Shown: positions 34,290 to 44,224, counted from the stretch's first letter. The stretch is 64,000 nt of DNA from Clostridium beijerinckii HUN142 (GCF_000621745.1 NZ_KK211335.1:561585-625584); one strand, 5' to 3'. The notes: generated by a model from the sequence alone, not told the origin. Numbers and translations are program-made.

Positions 34290-37184
34290 ATGAAGTGGTT
34301 TTTGGATTTAAAAATAAGGGGTAAAATTTTAACGGTATTTTTAGGTATTACCATACTAATGGGGATTGTAGGATCGGTGGGAATTTTTAATTTACAAAAA
34401 ATTAGTAAATTAGATAATGATCTATATGAAGATAACACAAAAGCCATTAGTTTTGCCAGCACTATACAAGTAAATTTACAAAAAAACAAGGTATTATGTA
34501 GAACTTTGTTAATTGAAAATGATACATATAAAAATAATGAAGGTAAGAATATAATACTTAAAAATGATGAAGAAATAGATAAAGCTATGGAAGCACTTAA
34601 GCTTACACTCAAAGACCAAGAACTAATTAATGAATATAATAACTTAAAAGTAAATATGGATAAATATAGGCCGCTTAGGGATAAATTTATTGATTTGGCA
34701 TTGCAAAATAAGGATGCCGAGGCTGTTGGCATCATGAATGGTGATGCTGGTATATTCTCTAGTAATATTGACAATTCAGCTACAAAACTTATTGAGTTAA
34801 AAGAGGTAGAAGGTAAAGTGAAAGCCGATACTAATTCAAAAGCTGCGAGTAGTGCAATTATCATAATGCTTGTAGTAATTTCTATGGGAATAGTTATTGC
34901 CGTAGTATTTGGAATTATAATATCAGGATTAATTAGTAAGCCAATAAATAGAGTGCTAACTATTCTCGAGGAAATGAGTAAAGGTCATCTTGGTGAAAGG
35001 GTAGACATAAAAACTAACGATGAAATAGGTAAAATGGCTAAAGTTATGGATTCATTTTCTAACACATTACAGAACGATGTTATAGGTGCTATGAATAAAA
35101 TAGCGAAAGGTAACATGGATATTAATATAGTTGCAAAAGATGAAAAAGATGAAATAGCGCCTGCATTAAATAAAGTGGTGGAAAATGTAAAGTCGCTAGT
35201 GACAGATGTAAATATGTTATCTAATGCAGCAATAGAAGGAAAATTTGAAACAAGAGCTAATGCAGAAAAACATGAAGGAGATTTCAAAAAAGTAATAGAT
35301 GGAGTAAATGGAACTTTAGATACTGTAGTAGATAAGGCTGTTTGGTATGAGGCTATTATAGATGCAATACCGTTCCCAATTCATGTTACAGACAATGATA
35401 TGAATTGGACGTATATGAATAAGTCATTTGAAAATTTAATGATTAATCAAGGTGTAATTAGAGATCGAAAATCTGGTTACGGGTTAGCATGTAATCATGC
35501 GGGAGCTAATATATGCAATACTGAAAAATGTGGTATAAAGCAACTTCATAAGGGAAAATCAGAAAGTTTCTTTGAATGGTGCGGGATGAGTAATAAGCAA
35601 GATACATCTTATTTAAAGAATAAGAATGGTGAAAATGTAGGATATGTAGAAGTTGTAACTGATTTGACACCTATTATTAGAGTAAGCGATTATACAAAGA
35701 GCGAAGTTAAAAGACTTGAAGGAAATCTAAAGATTCTAGCATGTGGAAATACTAACTTTGATTTAAAAATTAAAGAGTCAGATCAATTTACGGCTGAAGT
35801 TGGTAAGCAATTTGAAGGAATATCTAATAGCTTAAAAGATGTTAAGAGTGCTATAGATAATCTTATATTTGATGCTAAAATTCTATCAAATGCAGCTATA
35901 GAAGGCAAATTAGATATAAGAGCAGATGAAACGAAACACAGTGGAGATTTTAGACAGGTAGTAGAGGGTGTAAACCAATTAATTGGAGCTATGGTAGAGC
36001 CAATTAAGGAAGTTACGAGCGTCATGAGTGAAATATCCAAAGGAAACTTAGATGTTCCGGTAAGTGAAAATTATAAAGGTGAGTTCGGGATTTTAGCGAG
36101 GGCTGTTAATACAACTGAAGACGGATTGAAACGTGTCGTTGGAGAAATCTCTGATATAATCGGGCAAATTTCACAAGGTAATCTAAATATTGAAAATGCA
36201 AAAGAGTTCCATGGTAATTTTAATAGCATATCAGTTTCTCTAAATACAATAATAGATTCATTAAATTCAGTTCTTAGTGAAATAAATAATGTGTCAGAAC
36301 AAGTCTATACAGGTGCGACTCAGGTTTCAGATGGTAGCCAGTTATTATCACAGGGAGCTACAGAGCAAGCAAGTGCTATAGAACAATTGACATCTTCAAT
36401 AACTGAAATTGCAGCACAAACTAAGGAAAATGCTTTTAATGCTAATCAGGCTAAGGAACTGGCTCTTGAAGTAAAAGAAAATGCTGAACAAGGAAGTAGG
36501 CATATGAATGAAATGCTTAAATCTATGAGTGAAATAAATGAATCTTCGGCGAATATTTCAAAGATTATAAAAGTAATAGATGAAATAGCATTCCAGACGA
36601 ATATACTTGCACTAAATGCAGCAGTTGAAGCTGCAAGGGCAGGACAACATGGCAAGGGGTTTGCTGTAGTTGCTGAAGAAGTTAGGAATCTAGCGGCTAG
36701 GAGCGCAAATGCAGCGAAAGAAACAACAGCACTTATTGAAGGTTCTATAAAGAAATCTGAAAATGGAACTGAAATTGCTAATAACACAGCAAAAGCTTTA
36801 TACGAAATAGTTGATGGGGTGTCTAAGGCCGCGACTCTTGTATCAGAAATAGCAGCCTCTTCAGATGAACAGGCGACTGGAATATCACAAGTAAATTTAG
36901 GGATAGAGCAAGTATCACAAGTTGTTCAAACAAACTCAGCAACAGCTGAAGAAAGTGCAGCGGCTAGTGAGGAACTTTCAAGCCAATCAGAACTGCTTAA
37001 AGATTTGGTTTCTAGTTTCAAACTTAAAAATGATAGTTTGAGAGGAAGAGTAGGCAAAAATAATAAAAACTATGCATTGAAACAATCATATGATATGGGA
37101 GATAATCTGCTAAATAAAGAAGTGGCAGTTACTTCAAATAAAAAAAGAATAAAACTAAGTGATAGTGAATTTGGCAAATACTAA
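34290..37184 (+). CDS. large methyl-accepting chemotaxis protein with PAS and multiple HAMP-like domains
   Basis: At 964 residues it is much longer than a classical receptor. Membrane spans lie near 12-32 and 190-212 and bracket a four-helix-bundle sensor. A HAMP domain follows (about 215-265), then further HAMP-like repeats (two copies of LSNAAIEGK..R.. at about 310 and 530). Between them sits a PAS domain (about 350-460) with the Cys/His-rich block ACNHAGANICNTEKCGIKQLH. The C-terminal signalling hairpin has EIAFQTNILALNAAVEAARAGQHGKGFAVVAEEVRNLA. The extra cysteines may bind a metal, haem or redox signal (inference). A terminator follows. Confidence 0.88.
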   Translation: MKWFLDLKIRGKILTVFLGITILMGIVGSVGIFNLQKISKLDNDLYEDNTKAISFASTIQVNLQKNKVLCRTLLIENDTYKNNEGKNIILKNDEEIDKAMEALKLTLKDQELINEYNNLKVNMDKYRPLRDKFIDLALQNKDAEAVGIMNGDAGIFSSNIDNSATKLIELKEVEGKVKADTNSKAASSAIIIMLVVISMGIVIAVVFGIIISGLISKPINRVLTILEEMSKGHLGERVDIKTNDEIGKMAKVMDSFSNTLQNDVIGAMNKIAKGNMDINIVAKDEKDEIAPALNKVVENVKSLVTDVNMLSNAAIEGKFETRANAEKHEGDFKKVIDGVNGTLDTVVDKAVWYEAIIDAIPFPIHVTDNDMNWTYMNKSFENLMINQGVIRDRKSGYGLACNHAGANICNTEKCGIKQLHKGKSESFFEWCGMSNKQDTSYLKNKNGENVGYVEVVTDLTPIIRVSDYTKSEVKRLEGNLKILACGNTNFDLKIKESDQFTAEVGKQFEGISNSLKDVKSAIDNLIFDAKILSNAAIEGKLDIRADETKHSGDFRQVVEGVNQLIGAMVEPIKEVTSVMSEISKGNLDVPVSENYKGEFGILARAVNTTEDGLKRVVGEISDIIGQISQGNLNIENAKEFHGNFNSISVSLNTIIDSLNSVLSEINNVSEQVYTGATQVSDGSQLLSQGATEQASAIEQLTSSITEIAAQTKENAFNANQAKELALEVKENAEQGSRHMNEMLKSMSEINESSANISKIIKVIDEIAFQTNILALNAAVEAARAGQHGKGFAVVAEEVRNLAARSANAAKETTALIEGSIKKSENGTEIANNTAKALYEIVDGVSKAATLVSEIAASSDEQATGISQVNLGIEQVSQVVQTNSATAEESAAASEELSSQSELLKDLVSSFKLKNDSLRGRVGKNNKNYALKQSYDMGDNLLNKEVAVTSNKKRIKLSDSEFGKY

Positions 37185-37195
37185 TCTACAAAAAT

Positions 37196-37249
37196 AAAGG
37201 TAGGAAGAGAAAATTAAAAGAAATTTTTGTTTTACTTCCTACCTTTTAT
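37196..37249 (+). terminator. Rho-independent terminator after the MCP gene
   Basis: AAAGGTAGGAAG pairs with CTTCCTACCTTT across a 26-base A/T-rich loop, followed by TTTTATAT. It separates the cheY-A-W-MCP operon from the hybrid kinase gene. Confidence 0.65.
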
Positions 37250-37347
37250 ATAGTATGAGATAAGATAAACAATTTATTCCTCTAAGTAAGATAGGGTGAT
37301 ATTAACAAGAGTTAATACATATCAAGAGAAAAGTTGGGAGGGATATA

Positions 37348-38877
37348 ATGGGGAATGAAAGAAAAAATATGTATAAATTAGATGGATCATTGACAAGAGA
37401 AGAACTTTTTAAACTTAAGGAAGCAGCAGAGGCAGCTAATAGAGCTAAAAGTGAGTTCTTAGCAAATATGAGTCACGAAATAAGAACTCCATTGAATGGA
37501 ATAATAGGCATGACAGATTTAACACTTTCAACTAATCTTACAGAAGAACAGAAAGAAAATCTGGGTATTGTGAAAAGTTGTGCTCATTCGTTGCTATCAT
37601 TAATAAATAATATTTTAGATTTATCAAAAATTGAAGCAGAGAAAGTCATTATTGAGAATGTTAATTTCAATATACAAGTCCTAATTAAAAATGTTATATA
37701 TACTAACCTACCAAAGGCTAACGAAAAGTATATCCAACTTCATTATACCATCGACCAGAATATTTCTCCAATTTTAGTTGGAGATGTCTATAGGCTTGAA
37801 CAAGTATTAAATAACTTAATTTCAAATGCTGTAAAATTCACAGAATCGGGATTTGTGATTTTAAAAGTAAATAAGATAAGCAGTAGTGAAAGAAATTATG
37901 AAGTTAAGTTTGTAGTTGAAGATGTCGGCATTGGAATTAGCAAGGATGAAATGCAACACCTTTTTAAAAGCTTCAGTCAGGTTGATGGATCTATAACAAG
38001 AAAATATGGAGGAACAGGTCTAGGTCTTTCTATTTCCCAAAAGCTTGTAAATTTAATGGGTGGGAATATAGAAGTGGAGAGTGAGAAAGGCGTTGGAAGT
38101 AAATTTTATTTTACTATCAAATTAGAAAAGGCAATGAACGATCTTGGAGAATTAGATCATCATAAAATAGATGATGAAAATTTGAAGAGTGAAAGTATTC
38201 TTGTAGTAGAAGACGATGAGATTAATAAAATAGTGATTAAAAGAATGTTGAAAGAACTGGGGTATAGTAAGATAAAAACTGCATCAAATGGAATTGAAGC
38301 TTTAAAATTGATTGAAAATTATAGATTTGATTTAATTCTAATGGATATACAATTACCTGAACTAGATGGAAGTGAAACTGTAAGAGTAATTAGAAAAAAT
38401 GAACTAAAATCGGAGGAACATATTCCTATTGTTGCAATGACTGCTTGTGCTTTAAAGGGAGACAGGGAAAGATTTTTATCTCAAGGTATGGATGACTATA
38501 TATCAAAACCAATAGATATAAATAAGCTTAAGAAAGTTTTAGAAAGAATTTGGGAGAGTATTTACTTAGAGGAAAAAAGTACTATCCAGCTATTCCTAAG
38601 AAAAAATACATATAATAATAATTTAATTAAAATTGATAAAGAGATTAAAGAAAAGTTGTTAGAATGGTTAGATAACATAAAGCTATATCTAATTGAAGAA
38701 AAAATAGCAGAAAGTTACATTAAGATTGAAAATATAGCTCATAAAATAAAGCAATATTGTGAAGAAAATGGTTTGAACAATATGAAAATTTTAGCATTTA
38801 AAATTGAACTTGCAGCAAGAAAGAAAGATGAATTTGGAATTAAAAGTAACTATGAGAAAATTATAAGTATTTTATAA
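37348..38877 (+). CDS. hybrid histidine kinase without a sensor domain (HisKA-HATPase-REC-Hpt-like)
   Basis: A 509-residue soluble protein. A short coiled-coil leads directly into HisKA with His43 in FLANMSHEIRTPLNG. The ATPase domain carries NLISNAVKFTE, VEDVGIGISKDEM and GGTGLGLSI. The receiver domain (about 285-400) has LVVEDDEIN and the phosphoacceptor in LILMDIQLPELDG. The last 80 residues look like a degenerate Hpt domain with AHKIKQYCEENG in place of AHxLKGxxxxxG. With no membrane or PAS input, it likely takes its signal from the neighbouring array or a partner protein. Ribosome binding site GGGAGGG. Confidence 0.88.
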   Translation: MGNERKNMYKLDGSLTREELFKLKEAAEAANRAKSEFLANMSHEIRTPLNGIIGMTDLTLSTNLTEEQKENLGIVKSCAHSLLSLINNILDLSKIEAEKVIIENVNFNIQVLIKNVIYTNLPKANEKYIQLHYTIDQNISPILVGDVYRLEQVLNNLISNAVKFTESGFVILKVNKISSSERNYEVKFVVEDVGIGISKDEMQHLFKSFSQVDGSITRKYGGTGLGLSISQKLVNLMGGNIEVESEKGVGSKFYFTIKLEKAMNDLGELDHHKIDDENLKSESILVVEDDEINKIVIKRMLKELGYSKIKTASNGIEALKLIENYRFDLILMDIQLPELDGSETVRVIRKNELKSEEHIPIVAMTACALKGDRERFLSQGMDDYISKPIDINKLKKVLERIWESIYLEEKSTIQLFLRKNTYNNNLIKIDKEIKEKLLEWLDNIKLYLIEEKIAESYIKIENIAHKIKQYCEENGLNNMKILAFKIELAARKKDEFGIKSNYEKIISIL

Positions 38878-38911
38878 ATTTTATATCATAGGTGTATAAG
38901 GGGGAGTAATA

Positions 38912-39313
38912 GTGAAAATTTTGATAGTGGAAGATGATCTTTCAAGTAGGAAACTTTTATTTAAATTTATGTCTAAGTATGGTGAATGCGATATTACACT
39001 TGATGGAATGGAAGGACTAGATGCTTACTTAATTGCATTGGATGAAGGGGAACCTTATGATTTGGTATGCTTAGATATAATGATGCCAAAAGTAGACGGA
39101 GTGAAAGTTCTAAAGACTATTCGAGAAATAGAAAAACAAAAGAATATTGATAATAATAGAAGAGTTAAAGTAATAATGACAACAGCTTTAAATGATGCAG
39201 ATTTAGTCAAAAGCATTTTTAATAGTGGATGCGAAGTATATGCAACAAAGCCGATCGATATAAAAAAATTGGATATTGTAATGGAGAAATTGAATTTTAA
39301 AAAGATAGAGTAA
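38912..39313 (+). CDS. stand-alone receiver domain protein
   Basis: A 133-residue CheY-like receiver with LIVEDDLSSRKL, phosphoacceptor Asp55 in VCLDIMMPKVDG, the switch threonine in VIMTTALND and the lysine in VYATKPIDIKKL. It has GTG as start with GGGGGAG upstream. It follows the hybrid kinase by 34 bases, so it is the probable final phosphoacceptor of that phosphorelay. No output domain is attached. Confidence 0.85.
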   Translation: MKILIVEDDLSSRKLLFKFMSKYGECDITLDGMEGLDAYLIALDEGEPYDLVCLDIMMPKVDGVKVLKTIREIEKQKNIDNNRRVKVIMTTALNDADLVKSIFNSGCEVYATKPIDIKKLDIVMEKLNFKKIE

Positions 39314-39504
39314 GGATTTTAAGTATATTATTCAATGGGTAGTATAAAATATATCATAAACAGCTAATTAATAAGATATTGAAGAATAATTGTATTTTGA
39401 GAAGAAAAATTCTTTATTTTTTTTGCAGAAAGATATATAATGTTATTAGTTAATAATTATTATTTATAAGTAAAAATTATCAAAAGGTTTCAGGAGGATA
39501 TGAT

Positions 39505-40845
39505 ATGAAGGTTATTGTAATTGGATGCACACATGCAGGAACAGCTGCTATTGTTAATTTAAAGGAATTATACCCAGATAGTGATGTCGTAGTTTATGAA
39601 AGAAACGATAATATATCATTTCTATCTTGTGGAATTGCGTTAAGTATAGGCGGAATAGTTACTGAGACAGAAAAATTATTTTATAATTCGCCAGATAATT
39701 TGAGCTCTTTAGGAGTTAAAACAAAGATGAAACACGATGTTTTAGACATCGACTTTGATAATAAAACCGTTAAAGTTAAGAATTTAGAAAACGGTGAAAT
39801 ATTTGAAGATAGTTATGAAAAGTTAGTTTTAACATTAGGTTCTTGGCCAATAATACCTAAGTTTGAAGGTGGAAATTTACAAAATATTTTATTATGCAAA
39901 AATTATAATCATGCAAAAGAAATTGAAGAAAGACGCAGTGATGCAAAAAATGTAGTTGTAATCGGCGGTGGATATATTGGTGTAGAACTTGCAGAAGCCT
40001 TCAAGATTCAGAATAAAAATGTTACATTAATAGATGCTGAAGATAGAATAATGTCTAAGTATTTAGATAAAGAGTTTACTGATATTGCAGAAAAGGAATT
40101 TAGAGATCATGGAATAAATTTAGTTTTAGGGGAAAAAGTTAAATTATTCAAAGGAGAAAATGATAAAGTTTCGCACGTCGTAACTGATAATAATGAATAT
40201 GAAGCAGACTTAGTTATATTATGTATTGGGTTTGCACCAAGCACTGCTCTTGTAAAAGGTAAATTGGAGACACTTCAAAATGGTGCAATTATGATTGATG
40301 AATATATGCAAACAAGTAGAAAAGATGTATTCGCAGCAGGAGATTGCTGTGTTGTTAAGTTCAATCCGGCTGATGATACACGATATATACCTTTAGCAAC
40401 AAATGCAGTGAGAATGGGAACTTTAATTGCTCATAATATAGTTGAACCTAAATTAAAGTATATGGGAACACAAGGTACCTCAGGAATTAAGATATATGAA
40501 AAATGCATTGCATCTACAGGATTAACTGAAGAAGTTGCAAAAAATACAACATCATTTAACGTAGGAGCAGTTTCTGTTACAGATAATTACAGACCGGAAT
40601 TTATGCCTACTTATGAAGAAGCATTATTAAAGCTAGTTTATGATAAAGATAGTAGAAGAGTACTTGGAGGCCAAATAATTTCAAACTTAGATTTAACACA
40701 ATTTATGAACACATTGTCAGTAGTAATTCAAAATAAAATGACTATAGAAGAACTTGCAATGACAGATTTCTTCTTCCAACCACATTTTAATAAACCTTGG
40801 AGTTTACTAAATATAGCTGCTTTGCAAGCATTAAAAAATATATAA
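39505..40845 (+). CDS. FAD-dependent NADH oxidase / CoA-disulfide reductase family
   Basis: Flavoprotein disulfide-reductase fold of 446 residues. FAD motif VIGCTHAGTAAI lies at the N-terminus; the single redox-active Cys42 lies in ISFLSCGIALSIGG. The NADH-binding motif is VVIGGGYIGVELAEAF, and VFAAGDCCVV is the second FAD motif. Cys42-type members either reduce oxygen to water (Nox) or reduce coenzyme A disulfide or polysulfide. In an anaerobe, oxygen defence is the likely role (inference). Strong CAGGAGGA precedes the ATG. Monocistronic. Confidence 0.85.
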   Translation: MKVIVIGCTHAGTAAIVNLKELYPDSDVVVYERNDNISFLSCGIALSIGGIVTETEKLFYNSPDNLSSLGVKTKMKHDVLDIDFDNKTVKVKNLENGEIFEDSYEKLVLTLGSWPIIPKFEGGNLQNILLCKNYNHAKEIEERRSDAKNVVVIGGGYIGVELAEAFKIQNKNVTLIDAEDRIMSKYLDKEFTDIAEKEFRDHGINLVLGEKVKLFKGENDKVSHVVTDNNEYEADLVILCIGFAPSTALVKGKLETLQNGAIMIDEYMQTSRKDVFAAGDCCVVKFNPADDTRYIPLATNAVRMGTLIAHNIVEPKLKYMGTQGTSGIKIYEKCIASTGLTEEVAKNTTSFNVGAVSVTDNYRPEFMPTYEEALLKLVYDKDSRRVLGGQIISNLDLTQFMNTLSVVIQNKMTIEELAMTDFFFQPHFNKPWSLLNIAALQALKNI

Positions 40846-40872
40846 TAAAAATTATTATAATAGGTGTTAAAT

Positions 40873-40918
40873 AAAAAAACTCATTTGCCATAATTTTGTG
40901 GTTAATGAGTTTTTCTAT
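40873..40918. terminator. terminator between the NADH oxidase and the second MocR gene
   Basis: AAAAACTCATT and AATGAGTTTTTC form the stem around a 19-base loop that can itself fold (CCATAATTTTGTGG). Both flanks suit termination of these converging genes. Confidence 0.7.
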
Positions 40919-40930
40919 TTTAATTAAATA

Positions 40931-42448
40931 CTAATTATCTAAAAGTTTTATATTTTTTCCTATTATTTCAATACCATTTTTTATATCTTCGTCACTTACT
41001 CGGCCAAATCCAATTCTAAAAGTATCATAGCCTTTTAAGCTTTTTTTGCTATAGTTAATATGTTCGTCATCATCTATTTCAGTATGAAATTTTACATTGT
41101 CATTGAAATTCTCATAAAAAATATCGCCAGGCATAAATAATACATTGTCCTTATAGCAGAGTTCTAAAAGAGTTCTTGCATTTAAGTTGTTCTTTAGCTT
41201 TATAAACACATGAAGGCCACCCTCACCCGTTACATATTCATATGGAATATATTTTTCAACCATATCTAGTACAAGATTGTATTTATCTCTATAATATTTT
41301 CGTACATTTTTAACATATCTGCTGAAGGCACCGCTTTTTAAGTAATAGCAAAATGCGCTTTGATCTAAAAAGGAAGAATGAATGTTTCTTCCACGCTTTA
41401 CACTTTCTAAAGTCTCTATAAGTTTGCCATCCGCGAATATCCATCCTATTCTAAGACCGGGAAACAGTATTTTAGAGAGACTTCCTATATATATGACTCC
41501 GTTACCAGTTCCGCACAGCGAAGCTATTGGATCAATGGGAGAGCTAGAGTAGAGCAATTCTTCGTTAAAGCCATCTTCTATTATAGGAACGGAATATTTT
41601 CTAAAAAGCTTATATATTTCCTTTCTTCTTTCGGTTTTAGTTACGATTCCAGTTGGATTATTGTAAGAAGGGATCAAATATCCGAACTTGGGGCTATATT
41701 TATTTAAAGCATTTTCAAGAGATATTAGATCTAAGCCTTCTTTATCCATTTTAACTTGAATTACCTTTAGTCCATAGGCTTTCATAATTTTTAAAGCTGT
41801 ATTATGAGTTGGTTCTTCACATAAAATAATATCACCATTATTTGTTAGCGAACTAATTATTATATCAAAGGCTTCGGTAAATCCATTAGTTACTAAAATA
41901 TCTTTGCCTTCAGTATCAACTCTCTTATCTCTCATGTAATCTAAAAAATGATCTATTAATGGCTTATATCCTTTAGCATAACCGTAATTTAACAGATTAG
42001 CTTCCTCGTAAGTCCAAGCATCTAACAAAGATCTTTTAAAATCATCAAGATTAAAAAGATGACTCTCAGGAGAAATAGATTTGAAAGATATCATTCCCTT
42101 TTGATATGGTAATTCACTTTTTATGATATCAAATTTTTTTAAAGTATTCGCGTAATTATTAATCCTTTTTGAAAAATCTACATTATATTCATAATTTTCA
42201 TTCTCGCTTTCTATGGAGATAAAAGTACCTATTCCTCTTTTTGTTGTTATTATTCCTATGCTTTCTAATTCTTCATAAGCAGAAATTACAGAATTTCTGC
42301 TTATATTTAAAAATTTACTTACTTCCCTTGTAGATGGAAGCTTACTATCTTTTTTTAATTCGCCGTTTTTAATTCCTTGTTTTATATGTCTTTCGATTTG
42401 AATATAAATAGGTTCATCTTTATTTATATTAAGATTAGAAAATATCAA
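40931..42448 (-). CDS. MocR-type (GntR/aminotransferase) transcriptional regulator
   Basis: The second MocR protein in the window (505 aa). Residues 1-75 form the GntR winged helix (PIYIQIERHIKQGI, LPSTREVSKFLNISRNSVISAYEEL). The remainder is an aminotransferase-like PLP domain with LVTNGFTEAFDII, IPSYNNPTGIVT and the Schiff-base lysine in GSLSKILFPGLRIGW. It shares only the fold with the protein at 9741. Its divergent neighbour at 42746 is a broken MCP gene, so its target is unclear; autoregulation or a distant PLP, GABA or peptide gene is possible. Confidence 0.85.
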   Translation of the reverse strand: MIFSNLNINKDEPIYIQIERHIKQGIKNGELKKDSKLPSTREVSKFLNISRNSVISAYEELESIGIITTKRGIGTFISIESENENYEYNVDFSKRINNYANTLKKFDIIKSELPYQKGMISFKSISPESHLFNLDDFKRSLLDAWTYEEANLLNYGYAKGYKPLIDHFLDYMRDKRVDTEGKDILVTNGFTEAFDIIISSLTNNGDIILCEEPTHNTALKIMKAYGLKVIQVKMDKEGLDLISLENALNKYSPKFGYLIPSYNNPTGIVTKTERRKEIYKLFRKYSVPIIEDGFNEELLYSSSPIDPIASLCGTGNGVIYIGSLSKILFPGLRIGWIFADGKLIETLESVKRGRNIHSSFLDQSAFCYYLKSGAFSRYVKNVRKYYRDKYNLVLDMVEKYIPYEYVTGEGGLHVFIKLKNNLNARTLLELCYKDNVLFMPGDIFYENFNDNVKFHTEIDDDEHINYSKKSLKGYDTFRIGFGRVSDEDIKNGIEIIGKNIKLLDN

Positions 42449-42745
42449 TGCTGAATCACCTCGCTATTTTAGATAAATATAATAATAAAATACTTAATGT
42501 CTAAATTATATTGTTAATAATAATATCTAATGATTTGTTAAAAATACATTTAAACCGTATAGAATAAATTCATCTCAATTATTTTAGATTTACCATACTA
42601 TTTCTTTTGTGTCAATAAAATGATGGAATAGTTATTGGAAAACAAAAAAATATGAAGAGATTAAATAATAATATATATTAACTAATAGTATATTTACTGG
42701 TTAATGTAGATAAGTGTATAATTGTATTAAGAAATAAAGTGAGAT

Positions 42746-43553
42746 ATGGTAAATTATATAAAACAAGCTCAGAATACAGATGAGGCTGTACAAGCACTTA
42801 ATGGAAATATTGAAGCTTTAAGGAATATAGTTGAAAATGAGAATGAAAATAAATCAGAACTTGAAAATGCCATGCTTAAGATTAATAATAGCTATGAAAA
42901 TGTTGAAAATGCAAGTAAAAACATTTTGAAATCTTTACGGAGCTTTAATGAAGTTAAAGAGAAAGGTACACAGCTTGAAAGAAGGGCTAAAGATATAAAT
43001 AATATTGTATCTATAGTATCAGGAATAGCCGAACAAACTAACTTATTAGCATTAAATGCATCCATAGAAGCTGCTAGAGAAGGAGAGAAAGGTTAATGGA
43101 TTTGCTGTTGTTGCAGAATCAATAAGAAAACTTGCTGAACAGTCCAAAGAGGCAGTGCTTGATATTAACTCTAATTTGGCTCAATTTGTTAAAGAAATAG
43201 GGTTCTTAGTAGATAACATAGATGCTCAATATGATGTATTAGAAAAAGAAACCAATAACTTAGGAATTGTACGAAATATTAGTTATGAAGCTAATCAATC
43301 AGTGCAGAGTGTAGCAACTTCTATGATTGAGACGATAAGTAAGTTAAATATTGAAGCCGATTCTATATCTGATGTATATGAGAGTATAGAATCATTAGCA
43401 GCTATTGCAGAAGAAAATTCAGCGTTATCAGAAGAAGTAAGTGCTAGTGTAATAAATTATACAAATGAGATAAAAAAACTTATAGATAATATATCTGATT
43501 TTAAAGGTATTACAAAAACTTTTAGAAATGATTTAGAGAAATATAAAATCTAA
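42746..43553 (+). pseudogene. frameshifted methyl-accepting chemotaxis protein signalling domain
   Basis: The first frame (42746-43096) ends EQTNLLALNASIEAAREGEKG and then meets TAA. A second frame opens at once with GFAVVAESIRKLAEQSKEA and continues to 43553. At the join, GGT-TAAT-GGA has one base too many where receptors read GK/NGFAVVAEE, so a single inserted T around 43094-43096 explains the break. The gene also lacks any sensor, membrane or HAMP part, and the ATG has only a weak AAGTGAG upstream. Probably a decayed receptor, though a soluble receptor made by frameshifting cannot be excluded. Confidence 0.75.
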
Positions 43554-43568
43554 CTTAATGATATGTAG

Positions 43569-43613
43569 AATACCTACTAAAAGAAAATGGTTTACTTTTA
43601 GTAGGTATTTTCA
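43569..43613 (+). terminator. hairpin terminator after the MCP remnant
   Basis: AATACCTACTAAAAG pairs perfectly with CTTTTAGTAGGTATT around 11 bases, followed by TTCATT. The stem is strong but the T-run is short. Confidence 0.65.
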
Positions 43614-43704
43614 TTAAAGTTATAGTCTTATTTACATTTTAAATGACATATTATATTAATGATAAGATTATATTTGAAATAAAAAAATAGTAGGAGCGTT
43701 GCAA

Positions 43705-44160
43705 ATGAAATTTGATGAAATAGATATAGCGATATTATCAGAGTTGCAAAAAAATAGTAGGTTATCAATAAGAGAATTATCTAAGCGCATAAATTTATCA
43801 CCTCCGTCCGTTACAGAGAGAGTGAACAGACTTCAAGATAGTGGGATTATAGAAGGCTATACAATCAGAATAAATAAGAAAAAGCTAGGATTATCAATTG
43901 ATTGCATAATGAAGATTACAATGAAAAACGGAGAATATAATAAATTTAAAAATTTCATTAAAAATCATGAAAGAAGTGAATGGGGATATAGGATAGCAGG
44001 GGATGGCTGTTTCTTAGTGAAATTATCTGTAAAGAATTTAGAAGAGATAGAAGAGTTTATAAATGATATATCAGAATATTCACTAACAACAACAATTATT
44101 GCATTCTCAAAAGTTGAAATAGATAATAACATAAATAAGTTTTTGGAACATATCGAATAA
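43705..44160 (+). CDS. Lrp/AsnC-family transcriptional regulator
   Basis: A 151-residue feast/famine regulator. The N-terminal helix-turn-helix reads DEIDIAILSELQKNSR, then RELSKRINLSPPSVTERVNRLQDSGIIEGY. A C-terminal RAM ligand-binding domain follows (RIAGDGCFLVKLSVKNLEEIEEFI). ATG 43705 is eight bases after AGGAG; the ORF extends two codons upstream to a TTG. It lies 64 bases before traX in the same direction and may be co-transcribed. The effector is probably an amino acid. Confidence 0.85.
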   Translation: MKFDEIDIAILSELQKNSRLSIRELSKRINLSPPSVTERVNRLQDSGIIEGYTIRINKKKLGLSIDCIMKITMKNGEYNKFKNFIKNHERSEWGYRIAGDGCFLVKLSVKNLEEIEEFINDISEYSLTTTIIAFSKVEIDNNINKFLEHIE

Positions 44161-44224
44161 ATAGTTATTAATAAATATACATTAACTTACATATGAAATT
44201 TTAATAATAGCTAGGAGATACAAT

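Noticed and set aside
34265..34864. 199-codon open frame opposite the large MCP
   Set aside because: Shadow frame with low-complexity Ser/Phe/Leu sequence; the plus-strand receptor is unambiguous.
39400..39505. Rex operator (TTGTTAA-N4-TTAACAA) before the NADH oxidase gene
   Set aside because: The sequence GTTATTAGTTAATAATTATTA only loosely resembles it and is expected in such A/T-rich DNA.
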